A stretch of DNA of 53,175 nucleotides from an uncultured bacterium. Its GTDB lineage: Bacteria > Bacillota > Clostridia > Oscillospirales > Acutalibacteraceae. The notes beneath the pieces are model-generated. The model had not been told where the DNA came from. It worked only from the letters and a program-made list of their open reading frames with translations, and searched no databases. Each line of letters starts with the position of its first letter. Position 1 is the first letter of the stretch. Shown piece after piece: positions 17,529-26,000 of this stretch. The DNA lies in the NCBI GenBank assembly GCA_905215055.1, contig CAJMOH010000017.1, forward strand, positions 1-53,175. Reading direction: 5' to 3'. Position numbers and translations under genes: made by a program.

Positions 17529-17840
17529 TTACCGCCGCGGCCTGCCAGGGGCAAGAGCCGCGTAGTCCGCCGCGCGCTTCAGGGAGCGCTTTGCCTTTTT
17601 CAAGTGACGGCATACTGTGGATTTGTTTACCCCCAGCAGCCGGCTGACCTCCACCTGACTCAGCCCTCGAAGCACGCACAGCTCCACGCATTGCTTTTGG
17701 CGGGGCGTCAGCTCTTGATCCAACGCCTTCCACAAGGCTCTGGCCGCCGACTGAAGCCTGTCCCGGTTGGCGGCGGTATCCCCAAAGGGCGTGATGCTTT
17801 CGCTTCGCAGCAGATCAAAGCTCAGCACCTGTGTACGCAT
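17529..17840 (-). CDS. Sigma region 4-like helix-turn-helix protein
   Basis: A 103-residue basic protein whose second half, LTPRQKQCVELCVLRGLSQVEVSRLLGVNKSTVCRHLKKAKRSLKRA, is a sigma-70 region 4 / LuxR-like helix-turn-helix. No region 2 is present, so it cannot be a complete sigma factor on its own. Its ATG follows immediately after the stop of the upstream 70-residue protein (TAAATG), so the two are co-translated and probably partners. It may be a small DNA-binding regulator; targets unknown. Confidence 0.75.
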   Translation of the reverse strand: MRTQVLSFDLLRSESITPFGDTAANRDRLQSAARALWKALDQELTPRQKQCVELCVLRGLSQVEVSRLLGVNKSTVCRHLKKAKRSLKRAADYAALAPGRPRR

Positions 17841-18053
17841 TTATCTTTCTCCTCTCTGCTTGGCCCGGCTGTCCAGCTCCCGGGCGGTGTGGACGCAGTC
17901 CAGATACATGCCGTAAAGAATGGCCAGGCGCCGCTTTTGCAGGGCCTCCTCCGGAGAGCTTTTCGGGGGCTGCTCCCGCCGGGCCAGCTCCAGCCTTTCC
18001 TTAACCCGTTCCGCCTCGTCCCAATAGGAAACGCTCCACGCGCTGAAATTCAT
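17841..18053 (-). CDS. Unknown 70-residue charged protein, partner of the HTH protein
   Basis: Not recognised. A mostly helical, charged protein (YWDEAERVKERLELARREQ, EEALQKRRLAILYGMYLDC, TARELDSRAKQRG) without a signal peptide. ATG 18053 lies 8-9 nt after AAAGGAGTG, and the stop abuts the start of the region 4-like protein. By analogy to split or two-component sigma systems it might provide a protein-binding partner for the HTH protein, but that is speculation. Confidence 0.65.
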   Translation of the reverse strand: MNFSAWSVSYWDEAERVKERLELARREQPPKSSPEEALQKRRLAILYGMYLDCVHTARELDSRAKQRGER

Positions 18054-18102
18054 CTGCAAGCACTCCTTTCTAAAATCGAACACATGTTCTTTCTTGCCTC
18101 GT

Positions 18103-18131
18103 ACTGTATCAGAAAGGCAGGAAAAGCGCAA
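18103..18131 (-). promoter_or_regulatory. Probable promoter of the small HTH operon
   Basis: On the minus strand, TTGCGC (18131-18126), 17 nt, TACAGT (18108-18103). Each box matches consensus at four of six bases. Confidence 0.45.
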
Positions 18132-18212
18132 GGGGTTTTTCCAATTTTTCCAAACAAAGATTCGAATTGTGATTTTCTGGAAAAAGGGGTGTTATTTTGG
18201 TTCATCCTGCGG

Positions 18213-18218
18213 TATAAT
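18213..18218 (+). promoter_or_regulatory. -10 box upstream of the coiled-coil gene
   Basis: A perfect TATAAT with only weak -35 candidates (TGTTAT at 17 nt). The ~95-nt leader that follows has a small hairpin (GGGCC/GGCCC near 18232-18254) and no recognised riboswitch. Confidence 0.5.
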
Positions 18219-18316
18219 AAAGATAAAATCAGGGCCGCGGATAAAAGGCCCTGGGACCGCAGGGAGGCTCTGGGGATCAGGGCCTGAGAACCCAAACGGG
18301 AAAGGAAGGTATCGGT

Positions 18317-18760
18317 ATGGAACTATTCAAGAATCTTGGCAGGGCCATGGGAGAGGCGGCCAATTTCCTGGCGGAGAAAAACCGCCGGGCCGCTCAGATC
18401 AACCGCATCCGCGCGGTTATCCGCCTGACAGAGAAGAAAACCCGGGAGGAATACATCGCCCTGGGACGCTATTATTATCACAACCTCCGGGACAAGGAGA
18501 ACGCTGTTACAGAGCCTCATTGCGCCGCCTTGGACCAGGCGGAAAAGGCCCTGGACGCCGCCCTGGACAAGCTGACCGAGTATTACAGCAGCGAGGACGT
18601 CCAGGAGGAGGTAACGCTGGAGGACGTGACCGCCTATGACCAGGACCCAGAGGCAGCTCCGGCAGAGGCTGTGGAACCGGCCCCTGCCCAGGAGGCAGCT
18701 CCCGCCCAGCAGGAGACGGCTCCCGAAGAAGACAATGACAACCTGCCCTTTGAGGGATAA
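18317..18760 (+). CDS. Unknown coiled-coil protein with an acidic Ala/Pro/Glu tail
   Basis: Not recognised. The 147-residue soluble protein has an N-terminal helical half rich in Arg/Lys/Glu (about residues 1-95, including EKKTREEYIALGRYYYHNL) and a low-complexity tail with repeated A-P-A-Q-E-type text ending in DNDNLPFEG. ATG 18317 follows GGAAAGGAAGG. It is 20 nt upstream of the CpXC gene, so the two likely form one unit ending at the terminator at 19424. A structural or adaptor role is conceivable. Confidence 0.7.
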   Translation: MELFKNLGRAMGEAANFLAEKNRRAAQINRIRAVIRLTEKKTREEYIALGRYYYHNLRDKENAVTEPHCAALDQAEKALDAALDKLTEYYSSEDVQEEVTLEDVTAYDQDPEAAPAEAVEPAPAQEAAPAQQETAPEEDNDNLPFEG

Positions 18761-18780
18761 ACTCGGAAGAGAGGTATTGC

Positions 18781-19410
18781 ATGTCCACCGAAATCGAAAA
18801 GGATATTCTTTGTCCCCAGTGCGGGGAATCTCAAAAATACCGGCTGTTTGCCAGCATCAACGCCAAGGAGAACCCCGAGCTGAAGCGGCGGGTTCTCAGC
18901 GAGACCCTGTTTGACTGGCGCTGCAAGCGCTGCAATTATTTCGCGGCCATGGCCTATTCGTTTTTGTACACAGATCCAGAGGCCGGCTACATGGTGGCTG
19001 TCACCCCGGCCGGGGAGAGCCGCACCGCCGAGCCCACTCAGGAGGTCCAGTCCTACACCAAGCGGACGGTGAAAAACCTGGCGGAGCTGAAGGAAAAAAT
19101 CCTGATCTTCGACGCGGGCTTTGACGATGTGGCCATCGAGCTGGTAAAAAACGCTCTGTGTACCATCATCGCGAAAACCTATCAGGTCAACCGGGTTCAC
19201 GCCTATTTCAGCCGGATCAACGAGGAGGAAATGGAATTTGCCGTGTTTCTCCCCCGCAAGCAGGAGCCGGTGTACCATTCTACCAAGCTGGATGTGTACC
19301 GCCAGTCCCAAGAGGTGCTGCGCTCTCTGGATTTTGTGGACCCGCCCGGCTTTGCCAGGGTGGATTCCCGTCTGGCCCGCAAGCTGCTTCAGGACTATCA
19401 AAACATTTGA
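18781..19410 (+). CDS. CpXC-domain protein
   Basis: A 209-residue protein with two Cys pairs, CPQCG near residues 11-15 and CKRC near residues 48-51, matching the CpXC zinc-ribbon-like domain family. The C-terminal two thirds lack Cys pairs and look like a mixed alpha/beta domain (AELKEKILIFDAGFDDVAIELVKNAL). The family is common in Clostridia and its function is not known. It starts at ATG behind GAAGAGAGG, shortly after the coiled-coil gene, and is followed by a terminator. Confidence 0.85.
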   Translation: MSTEIEKDILCPQCGESQKYRLFASINAKENPELKRRVLSETLFDWRCKRCNYFAAMAYSFLYTDPEAGYMVAVTPAGESRTAEPTQEVQSYTKRTVKNLAELKEKILIFDAGFDDVAIELVKNALCTIIAKTYQVNRVHAYFSRINEEEMEFAVFLPRKQEPVYHSTKLDVYRQSQEVLRSLDFVDPPGFARVDSRLARKLLQDYQNI

Positions 19411-19423
19411 GACTGTCCCACAG

Positions 19424-19454
19424 GAGACTGCCGTTTGCCCCGGCGGTCTCTTTT
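19424..19454 (+). terminator. Terminator after the CpXC gene
   Basis: GAGACTGCCG (19424-19433) pairs with CGGCGGTCTC (19441-19450), then TTTT. The remaining bases to 19627 hold a leader and the SD of the next gene. Confidence 0.82.
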
Positions 19455-19627
19455 CCATTCCAGGGGGATTTTCGCAAAATGACAAGAATCTCTTTCTCGT
19501 GGAAGAAAATTGTGATATACTTATCTTAAATAGTACAGGAGGTCCTGCTCTGCCGGCGCTGGCGGGAAAAGGCCCGAAACGCCGCAGCGCGGGGGACCGC
19601 TTTGATTTTGATAAGGAGGAATCACCC

Positions 19628-21049
19628 TTGAAAACAATGGAATGGAACGGCCAAGCCCTGTCCTATCTCTGGAAGGACGGCGAAGGAGAAAAGCCCAGCG
19701 GCCTGGTGATCTGCCTGGCTGCCGGGGAGGAGGACGCCAAAGCCTGCGCCCAGGCTCTGGAGCCCCAGGTAGGGACCGCGGCCCTGGCTGTGGTGAACGT
19801 CCCGGAGACAAATTCCTGGGAGAGCGGCGTGGCCGATCTGGTCTATTCCTGGCAGCTGGATGCCGCGCTGGACAAATGCCGGCTGGCTCTCACCGGTTCC
19901 GCGGCCAGCGCCAGCGCGGTGTGGCAGCTTGCCTCTCACTATCCCCAGTGGTTTTCTGGGGTTGCAGTGGCGGGCGGCTACGCCGATCCCTATCAGGCCC
20001 GAAATTTGAAGGACGTGCCTTTGCTGGTTGCCGCTCCTGCTCAGGAAAGCACCTGCGTCCGGGAGGGCAGGGTTTTGGCCAGCGCCTCTGTCACCGTGGC
20101 GGGCATGCGGGCGGCGGGGGCGTCCCATATCCAGCTGGTGGAGGGGTGTGAAGCTCTGACGCCGGAGGACGCCTGGAACCGTGCCTTCTCCCCGGCGGGC
20201 GGGGCGGTTTCCTGGCTGCTTGCCCAGGACCGCCGCACCCAGTACATGGTCACCTGGCTGATGCCCGGCGTGTGGCGCATGGATGACTTTTTCTCCGCCT
20301 CCTGCTACTTGGTGGAGGGCAAGGAAAAAGCCCTGCTTATCGACACCGGCATGGGGGAGGGGGATCTACCCGCTTTGGCTGCCTCTCTCACCACTCTGCC
20401 CGTGGAGGTGGCCATTACCCATCCCCACCTGGACCACATGCACTGGATTGACTGCTTCTCCAAGGTCTATCTGCACGAGGAGGACATTCCCGCTCTCCAG
20501 GCGGACCCCAGCAAGTTCCCCCTGGCCCTGAAGGACAGCGGCGCCCCGCTGCCCCAGCTGGTTCCCATCCGGGAGCATTCCAAAATCGATTTGGGCGGCG
20601 GCGTGGTTCTGGAGGTTCTGGACCTGCCCGGCCACACGCCCCATTCCGTGGTGTTCGCGGATGACGCTCACCGCTGCCTGTTCACCGGGGACGCCATGGG
20701 CTCTGGGGACATTGTGCTGCTGATCTGCCCGGAAAAAGAGGCCCTTTCCCTGGTGGCCCGGTACCGTCAGGCTCTGGAGGAGTTTCTGGCTTATATGCCC
20801 CGTTTGCGGCAGTATGCCTGGCTGGGCGGTCACAGCATTCAGGAGAACGGCTGCGATCCCCGCCATCAGCAGGATTTCCTCCAGGGGACGTCCCAGGTGT
20901 TCAACCCCCTGCGGGAGCAGGTGGTCCGGGATATGATCGCCCTGTGCGACGGCTTGCTTTCCGGGGAGATTGTCTGGCAGCAGGAGCCGATCCATCTGGA
21001 GTATCACTGTCAGCTGGGCAGCGCGGGCATCAATTTCCGTTTTACATAA
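19628..21049 (+). CDS. Alpha/beta-hydrolase-like domain fused to a metallo-beta-lactamase-fold domain
   Basis: A 473-residue protein of two parts. Residues 1 to about 195 resemble an alpha/beta-hydrolase or esterase scaffold with a nucleophile-elbow-like LTGSAASAS, but no clear catalytic triad is visible. Residues of about 200-400 form an MBL-fold domain with the metal ligands THPHLDHMH, the later His in DLPGHTPHS, and TGDAM with GGHS. MBL proteins of this kind hydrolyse thioesters, lactones or phosphodiesters. The TTG start at 19628 lies 7 nt after AAGGAGGA; the protein begins KTMEWNG. It is transcribed alone. The substrate is unknown, and the first domain may be a degenerate, substrate-positioning one. 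Confidence 0.8.
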   Translation: MKTMEWNGQALSYLWKDGEGEKPSGLVICLAAGEEDAKACAQALEPQVGTAALAVVNVPETNSWESGVADLVYSWQLDAALDKCRLALTGSAASASAVWQLASHYPQWFSGVAVAGGYADPYQARNLKDVPLLVAAPAQESTCVREGRVLASASVTVAGMRAAGASHIQLVEGCEALTPEDAWNRAFSPAGGAVSWLLAQDRRTQYMVTWLMPGVWRMDDFFSASCYLVEGKEKALLIDTGMGEGDLPALAASLTTLPVEVAITHPHLDHMHWIDCFSKVYLHEEDIPALQADPSKFPLALKDSGAPLPQLVPIREHSKIDLGGGVVLEVLDLPGHTPHSVVFADDAHRCLFTGDAMGSGDIVLLICPEKEALSLVARYRQALEEFLAYMPRLRQYAWLGGHSIQENGCDPRHQQDFLQGTSQVFNPLREQVVRDMIALCDGLLSGEIVWQQEPIHLEYHCQLGSAGINFRFT

Positions 21050-21064
21050 TTTTCGTCCTGCTTC

Positions 21065-21094
21065 AAGGACCGGCCTCGCTGTCGGTCCTTTTGC
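21065..21094 (+). terminator. Terminator after the MBL fusion gene
   Basis: AAGGACCG (21065-21072) pairs with CGGTCCTT (21083-21090), followed by TTGCTGTTTT. Confidence 0.78.
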
Positions 21095-21180
21095 TGTTTT
21101 GTAAAAGACGCCCCTGCTTGCCGGAGCTTGGCCGGCCGGCGCGGGGAGAGAAGCCAGGTCCTGTTTTGCGAAATTTTTTC

Positions 21181-21208
21181 TGGACAAGCGCCGGAAAAAG
21201 TCTATAAT
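21181..21208 (+). promoter_or_regulatory. Promoter of the sulfotransferase-glycosyltransferase-glf unit
   Basis: TGGACA (21181-21186), 16 nt, TATAAT (21203-21208). The leader to the sulfotransferase start is about 95 nt. Confidence 0.75.
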
Positions 21209-21308
21209 GATAGAGATAGATCTACTTGCGGGCGGGATGCTCCATTTTCCGGCGGGGAGGCGCTGGAAAAAGCCTTTGCCCGCGATAAAAACCTCCCAAA
21301 CAGAAAGG

Positions 21309-23114
21309 ATGAATGTCACTTTGAAGTCCCACGCTGTAAAAAAGAGAACCAAGATCCTTTTGATCGTGCTTCTGTCTCTGGTGGTGCTGGCCGTGGCCGC
21401 GGTGCTTATCGCCCGGGGCGTGGCCCGCTCCTTTATTCAGTCGGAAATCTCCACCCGCTCCGATTGGGAGATTGACACCGGCGACGTGGCCGACCGAGAG
21501 GCCTCTCAGCAGGTCACAGTGTACACAGACCCGGTGGAGGCCAGCATCCAGATCACCCAGATTGTCCCGGACGAGTACCAGGAGGAGGGCTTTACTTACT
21601 ATGACGAGGACGTGCAGGACCGGCTTGCCTACACGCTGCTTCAGCTCACCCAGGAGGGGGATTACACCCTGGAATCTCCCCTGGCCATCCTGAATCCCTT
21701 TGGTACCGGCTCCAACGGCCTGTACCTGTACTTTGGAACCAGCAATCCCACCCAGGTGTCCTACGCCGTGGAGGTAGAGGGCTATCCCAGCTACTCCGCC
21801 ACCGCCAACAACGCCGGGGAGAACGGCTTCAGCCGTGTTCAGGAATTCCTGCTCATCGGCCTGGTGCCTGGAGAGGAGAACACCGTCACCCTGCTGGCAA
21901 CCACCCGTCAAGGCCGGGAAGAGACCTTCTCCTTTACCATCGACATGCCTGAATCCACCTCCGGCTATGACACCCAGCTGGAAGTGGTGGAAGGGGACGT
22001 GGACCCCACGGAGCTTTCCAACGGCCTGTTTTACGCCATGGGCTTTGGCGACTATTACGGCTATACCTTCTTCTTTGACAACGACGGCGTTCTTCGCTAT
22101 GAGATGGTGCTGGAGGGCTACCACTCCGACCGGTTCCTGTGGGACGAGGACGGCAGCCTGATCACCTGTGTGGGCAGTCAGAAAATCGCCCGGCTCAACC
22201 GCTTTGGCCAGGTGACCCAGGTGTTTGACCTGGGCCAGTACGAGCTGCACCACGACATCAACTGGGGGCCGGAGGGAACCATCCTGGTTTTGGCCACCGA
22301 CCTGGAGGGAGAGACCGTAGAGGACCAGGTGCTGCAAATTGACCTGGAAAGCGGCGAGGTTTCTCACATTGTGGACTTTACCCAGGTATTTCAAAGCTAC
22401 TTTGACATTACTCGTCCTGTGCAGGCCACCGACCCCTTTGGCCTGTGGAGCGAGGGGGAGTGGGACTGGCTCCATCTCAACTCCCTTCAGTATGACGAGA
22501 GCGACAACTCCATCATTGTCAGCTCCCGGGAAACCTCCACCATCATCAAGTGCGCCTTGGGAGAGGAGCCTTCCATTGTGTGGATGGCTGGCAACCCGGA
22601 CTTCTGGGAGGACACGGAGTTTGCCCAGTACAGTCTGGAGGCCGAGGGGGATTTCCCCTTCCAGTATGGCCAGCACGATGTGGAGCTGATGTCCGCCGAA
22701 GAGGTGGAGGCCCTGGGCTTTGCCGCCGCGGAGGATGGACAGCTCTATCTCCGGGTGTACGACAACAACTATTACGCCATGTCCAGCCGGGATGATTTTC
22801 AGGTAGAAGTTCCCGAGGATGTGGGTACCTCCAATATGGAGGACGGCGTCGCCTCCCATGTGTATTACTACCTGGTGGATCAAAATCAGAACACCTTCTC
22901 CCTGGTGGATTCCTTTGACCTGCCCTATTCCAGCCTGGTCTCCAATGTGAAGTGGATGGGAGAGACCTATGTGGTGAACAACGGCGTTCACCAGTGCTTT
23001 GAGGAGTACGACCTGGAGGGCAGCCTGATCCGCCAGTACAACTATACCTGCACCGCCAACGGCTACCGGGTGATGAAGGACAGCTTCCAGGGCTTCTGGT
23101 TCTTGGAGATGTAA
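21309..23114 (+). CDS. Membrane-anchored aryl-sulfate sulfotransferase (ASST family)
   Basis: PAPS-independent sulfotransferase that moves sulfate between phenolic compounds. An N-terminal membrane anchor (LLIVLLSLVVLAVAAVL) is followed by a beta-propeller facing outside the cell. The family's active-site residues are visible: LHHDIN (H314/H315), LHLNSL (H389), SSRETS (R407) and GQHDVE (H456); in E. coli AssT the equivalent His is transiently sulfated. The 601-residue count assumes ATG 21309, which touches its SD (AGAAAGGA); TTG 21321 is an alternative. It heads a unit with a GT2 and a galactofuranose enzyme, so its natural acceptor could be an envelope molecule rather than a xenobiotic. Confidence 0.9.
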   Translation: MNVTLKSHAVKKRTKILLIVLLSLVVLAVAAVLIARGVARSFIQSEISTRSDWEIDTGDVADREASQQVTVYTDPVEASIQITQIVPDEYQEEGFTYYDEDVQDRLAYTLLQLTQEGDYTLESPLAILNPFGTGSNGLYLYFGTSNPTQVSYAVEVEGYPSYSATANNAGENGFSRVQEFLLIGLVPGEENTVTLLATTRQGREETFSFTIDMPESTSGYDTQLEVVEGDVDPTELSNGLFYAMGFGDYYGYTFFFDNDGVLRYEMVLEGYHSDRFLWDEDGSLITCVGSQKIARLNRFGQVTQVFDLGQYELHHDINWGPEGTILVLATDLEGETVEDQVLQIDLESGEVSHIVDFTQVFQSYFDITRPVQATDPFGLWSEGEWDWLHLNSLQYDESDNSIIVSSRETSTIIKCALGEEPSIVWMAGNPDFWEDTEFAQYSLEAEGDFPFQYGQHDVELMSAEEVEALGFAAAEDGQLYLRVYDNNYYAMSSRDDFQVEVPEDVGTSNMEDGVASHVYYYLVDQNQNTFSLVDSFDLPYSSLVSNVKWMGETYVVNNGVHQCFEEYDLEGSLIRQYNYTCTANGYRVMKDSFQGFWFLEM

Positions 23115-23159
23115 CGTTTTCGCTTTTCAAATGTCACATCAAAAAAGGAGAGAACCGTT

Positions 23160-24176
23160 GTGAAGCTGCTTTCTGTTACCGTACCCTGCTACAATTCTCA
23201 GGATTACATGCGCCACTGTATCGAAACCCTGGTTCCCGGCGGGGACGAGGTGGAAATTCTCATCATCGATGACGGCTCCACCGACGGCACCGCCGCCATC
23301 GCCGACCAGCTCCAGAAGCAGTATCCCACCATCGTCCGGGCCATTCACCAGGAAAACGCCGGCCACGGCGGCGGAGTGATGAAGGGCCTTTCCCTGGCCA
23401 CGGGCTTGTACTTTAAGGTGGTAGACAGCGACGACTGGGTGGACACTCAGGTGCTGAAGGACCTGCTGGCTCTGCTCCGCCGGTTCCAGCAAACCGGGGA
23501 AGAGGTGGACATGGTGGTCAGCGACTTTGTCTATGACAAAGTGGGAGCGCGTCACAAGAAGGTGATGCGCTATCCCCACGCCCTGCCAACAGGCCGGGTC
23601 CTCCACTGGGAGGAGGTGGGCAATTTCCCCAAGGGCCACTACCTGCTGATGCACTCGGTGATTTACCGTACCCAAATGCTGCGGGAAAGCGGCATTGACC
23701 TGCCTCATCATACCTTCTATGTGGACAACCTGTTTGTCTATGTGCCTATGGCCAAGGTAAAGACCCTGTACTATGTGGACCGGGTGTTTTACCATTACTT
23801 CATCGGGCGGGAGGACCAGTCCGTGCAGGAGGCGGTGATGATCCGCCGCATTCACCAGCAGCTGCGGGTGAACTGGCTCATGCTTGCCCAGGTGGATTTG
23901 GACCGGGTGGAGAACCAACGCCTGCGCCGCTATCTCTTAAATTATCTGGAAATTGTCACCACCGTGTCCTGCGTGCTGCTGTTCCGGTCCGGCACCCAGG
24001 AGTACCTGGAGATGGAACGGGCCTTTTGGCGGGATATGGCCCGGGATTATCCCCGGCACTACCAGCTGTTAAGCAGGCGGCTGTTTGGCCGGGTGCTCAC
24101 CATGCCCGGCCCCCTTGGACGGTGGATCACCTTGGGCGTGTATGGCCTCAGCCGGAAGATTTTCGGCTTTAATTAA
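23160..24176 (+). CDS. GT2 family glycosyltransferase
   Basis: Transfers a sugar from a nucleotide donor to an envelope acceptor. In 338 residues the GT-A fold shows VTVPCYNSQDYM, the UDP-binding IIDDGSTDGT and the metal-binding VDSDDWVD, then a C-terminal part with a basic amphipathic segment likely to touch the membrane. GTG 23160 lies 7 nt after AAAAGGAGAG. It sits between the sulfotransferase and glf; joint action on a galactofuranose-containing glycan is plausible, but the donor is not determined. Confidence 0.9.
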   Translation: MKLLSVTVPCYNSQDYMRHCIETLVPGGDEVEILIIDDGSTDGTAAIADQLQKQYPTIVRAIHQENAGHGGGVMKGLSLATGLYFKVVDSDDWVDTQVLKDLLALLRRFQQTGEEVDMVVSDFVYDKVGARHKKVMRYPHALPTGRVLHWEEVGNFPKGHYLLMHSVIYRTQMLRESGIDLPHHTFYVDNLFVYVPMAKVKTLYYVDRVFYHYFIGREDQSVQEAVMIRRIHQQLRVNWLMLAQVDLDRVENQRLRRYLLNYLEIVTTVSCVLLFRSGTQEYLEMERAFWRDMARDYPRHYQLLSRRLFGRVLTMPGPLGRWITLGVYGLSRKIFGFN

Positions 24177-24190
24177 AGGATGTGATTTCC

Positions 24191-25297
24191 GTGGAATACG
24201 ATTATCTCATTGTGGGGGCGGGGCTGTACGGCGCGGCCTTTGCCCAGCAGATGACCGCCGCCGGAAAGCGCTGCCTGGTCATCGACCGCCGGCCCCATAT
24301 CGCCGGCAACGCCCACTGTCAGGAGACAGAGGGCATTTTGGTCCACCAGTACGGCGCCCACATTTTTCACACCTCCGACGAGGAGATCTGGGCCTATGTG
24401 ACCCGGTATGTCCGTTTTAATAACTACATCAACTCCCCGGTGGCCATCTACCACGACGAGCTGTACAATCTGCCCTTTAACATGAACACTTTTTCCAAGC
24501 TGTGGGGGATCACCACCCCAGCCCAGGCTCAGGCGGAAATCCGGCGCCAGGCCAGCCGCCACGCCATCGGCGAACCCCAAAACCTAGAGGAGCAGGCCTT
24601 GAAGCTGGTGGGGGACGACATCTATCAAAAGCTTATCAAGGGCTACACGGAAAAGCAATGGGGCCGGGACTGCAAGGACCTGCCCGCCTTCATCCTAAAG
24701 CGGGTGCCGCTGCGGTTTGTCTACGACAACAACTACTTTACCGACCGGTATCAGGGCATCCCGGAGGAGGGCTACGACGCCTTGGTGGAGCGGCTGCTGG
24801 AGGGAAGCGACCTGCTTCTTTCCACAGAGTACCAGGACTTCGCGAAGGCCCATCCCAACGCCGCCGGAAAGACCGTGTATACCGGCACCATCGACGGGTT
24901 TTTCCAGTTTCAGTTCGGCCCGCTGGAGTACCGTTCCCTCCGCTTTGAGACAGAAACCCTGGACATGGAGAATTATCAGGGCAACGCCGTGGTGAACTAC
25001 ACCGCCCGGGAGGTTCCCTATACCCGCATCATCGAGCACAAGCATTTCAACTTTGGAACCCAGCCCAAAACGGTCATTACCCGGGAATATCCCGTCCAGT
25101 GGCAGCCAGGCATGGAGCCTTATTATCCTGTCAATGACGAAAAAAACCAGACCCTGCTGGCACAATACCAGCAGTTGGCCAAATCCCGGCCCAACGTGCG
25201 CTTTGGCGGACGGCTGGGCAGCTACCGTTACTACAACATGGACCAGGTGCTCCGGGCAGCTTTGGACGACGCCCGAGAGGAGCTGGACCGGCTCTGA
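24191..25297 (+). CDS. glf: UDP-galactopyranose mutase
   Basis: A flavoenzyme converting UDP-galactopyranose to UDP-galactofuranose, the donor for galactofuranose in cell-surface glycans. The protein begins with the FAD motif DYLIVGAGLYGA, then AHCQETEGILVHQYGAHIFHT and NYINSPVA, with the later conserved block VYTGTIDGFF. Two possible GTG starts exist, 24182 and 24191. The second gives 10 nt after AAAGGA and a 368-residue protein, and is preferred. Last gene of the unit, ahead of a terminator. Confidence 0.95.
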   Translation: MEYDYLIVGAGLYGAAFAQQMTAAGKRCLVIDRRPHIAGNAHCQETEGILVHQYGAHIFHTSDEEIWAYVTRYVRFNNYINSPVAIYHDELYNLPFNMNTFSKLWGITTPAQAQAEIRRQASRHAIGEPQNLEEQALKLVGDDIYQKLIKGYTEKQWGRDCKDLPAFILKRVPLRFVYDNNYFTDRYQGIPEEGYDALVERLLEGSDLLLSTEYQDFAKAHPNAAGKTVYTGTIDGFFQFQFGPLEYRSLRFETETLDMENYQGNAVVNYTAREVPYTRIIEHKHFNFGTQPKTVITREYPVQWQPGMEPYYPVNDEKNQTLLAQYQQLAKSRPNVRFGGRLGSYRYYNMDQVLRAALDDAREELDRL

Positions 25298-25315
25298 CAC
25301 AGTTTGCGCAAAGAA

Positions 25316-25352
25316 AAAGCTCTCTGGGAAAGCTGTCCCAGGGAGCTTTCTG
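25316..25352 (+). terminator. Terminator after glf
   Basis: AAAGCTCTCTGGGA (25316-25329) pairs with TCCCAGGGAGCTTT (25336-25349), then CTGTTTG. It also serves the convergent acetyltransferase. Confidence 0.82.
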
Positions 25353-25376
25353 TTTGATTGGAAAGGCGCCGCTTTT

Positions 25377-25832
25377 TCAAGGCTGTCTGTGAAGGTACAT
25401 CCGGCTGTCCTGGTCCTCGCCCTCTCCCCGGACAGGACACAGGTATTCCCAGCCGCAGCGCTCGTATAAGCCTATGTGGTCCGTCAGCAGGTATAGGGTG
25501 GCAACGCCCTGGAACGCCATATCCCGGCAGGCCAGGTCCAGCAGCGCCCGGGCAAGGCCCCGGCCCCGGCGGTCCTCCTCCACATAGACGGCGCATACGT
25601 TGGGAGTCAGGTCCTTTCGGGGATGAAAGTCGTTTTCAATCACTCCCAGACCTCCCACAATGCGCTTTTCCTCCACCGCCAGGTACCACTGGGGTACGGG
25701 ACCGCCCTGCAAGCACTCTGCCATGCTGGCGCGATAGGCCTCCTGGGATACGCTCCACTTCTGGTGAAACCAGGCCGCCGCCTGTTCCAGCCACCGGGGC
25801 TCCTCTCGGAGCTTGAGAAACCGGGTTTCCAT
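25377..25832 (-). CDS. GNAT family N-acetyltransferase
   Basis: Acetyl-CoA-dependent acetyltransferase, substrate unknown. The 151-residue protein has the GNAT core: VGGLGVIENDF, the beta-4 strand VCAVYVEEDRRGRGLARALLD with the acetyl-CoA-binding R-R-G-x-G-L/A signature, and the late GLYERCGWEYLCP that carries the usual Tyr. Monocistronic, minus strand, convergent with glf. Confidence 0.88.
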   Translation of the reverse strand: METRFLKLREEPRWLEQAAAWFHQKWSVSQEAYRASMAECLQGGPVPQWYLAVEEKRIVGGLGVIENDFHPRKDLTPNVCAVYVEEDRRGRGLARALLDLACRDMAFQGVATLYLLTDHIGLYERCGWEYLCPVRGEGEDQDSRMYLHRQP

Positions 25833-25931
25833 AGGGATCCATCCTCCTTGTTGATTGCTGCGAATAGTATAGCAGAATCTCCCGAAAGGGAAAAGCCTTC
25901 CCTGAAAATTAAAAAAAACCCGGTTTCCCTC

Positions 25932-25982
25932 TTGACAACAGAGGAGGAAGAGCGTATGCTATATGCATGAACAATCGTTCAT
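25932..25982 (+). promoter_or_regulatory. Promoter and ArsR-type operator of the metal efflux locus
   Basis: TTGACA (25932-25937), 17 nt, TATGCT (25955-25960). Across the start site lies ATGAAC-AATC-GTTCAT (25967-25982), a perfect 6-bp inverted repeat of the kind bound by SmtB/CzrA/CadC repressors. Metal binding by the repressor encoded next would free the promoter. Confidence 0.85.
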
Positions 25983-26000
25983 ATGAAAGGATGATGAAGA

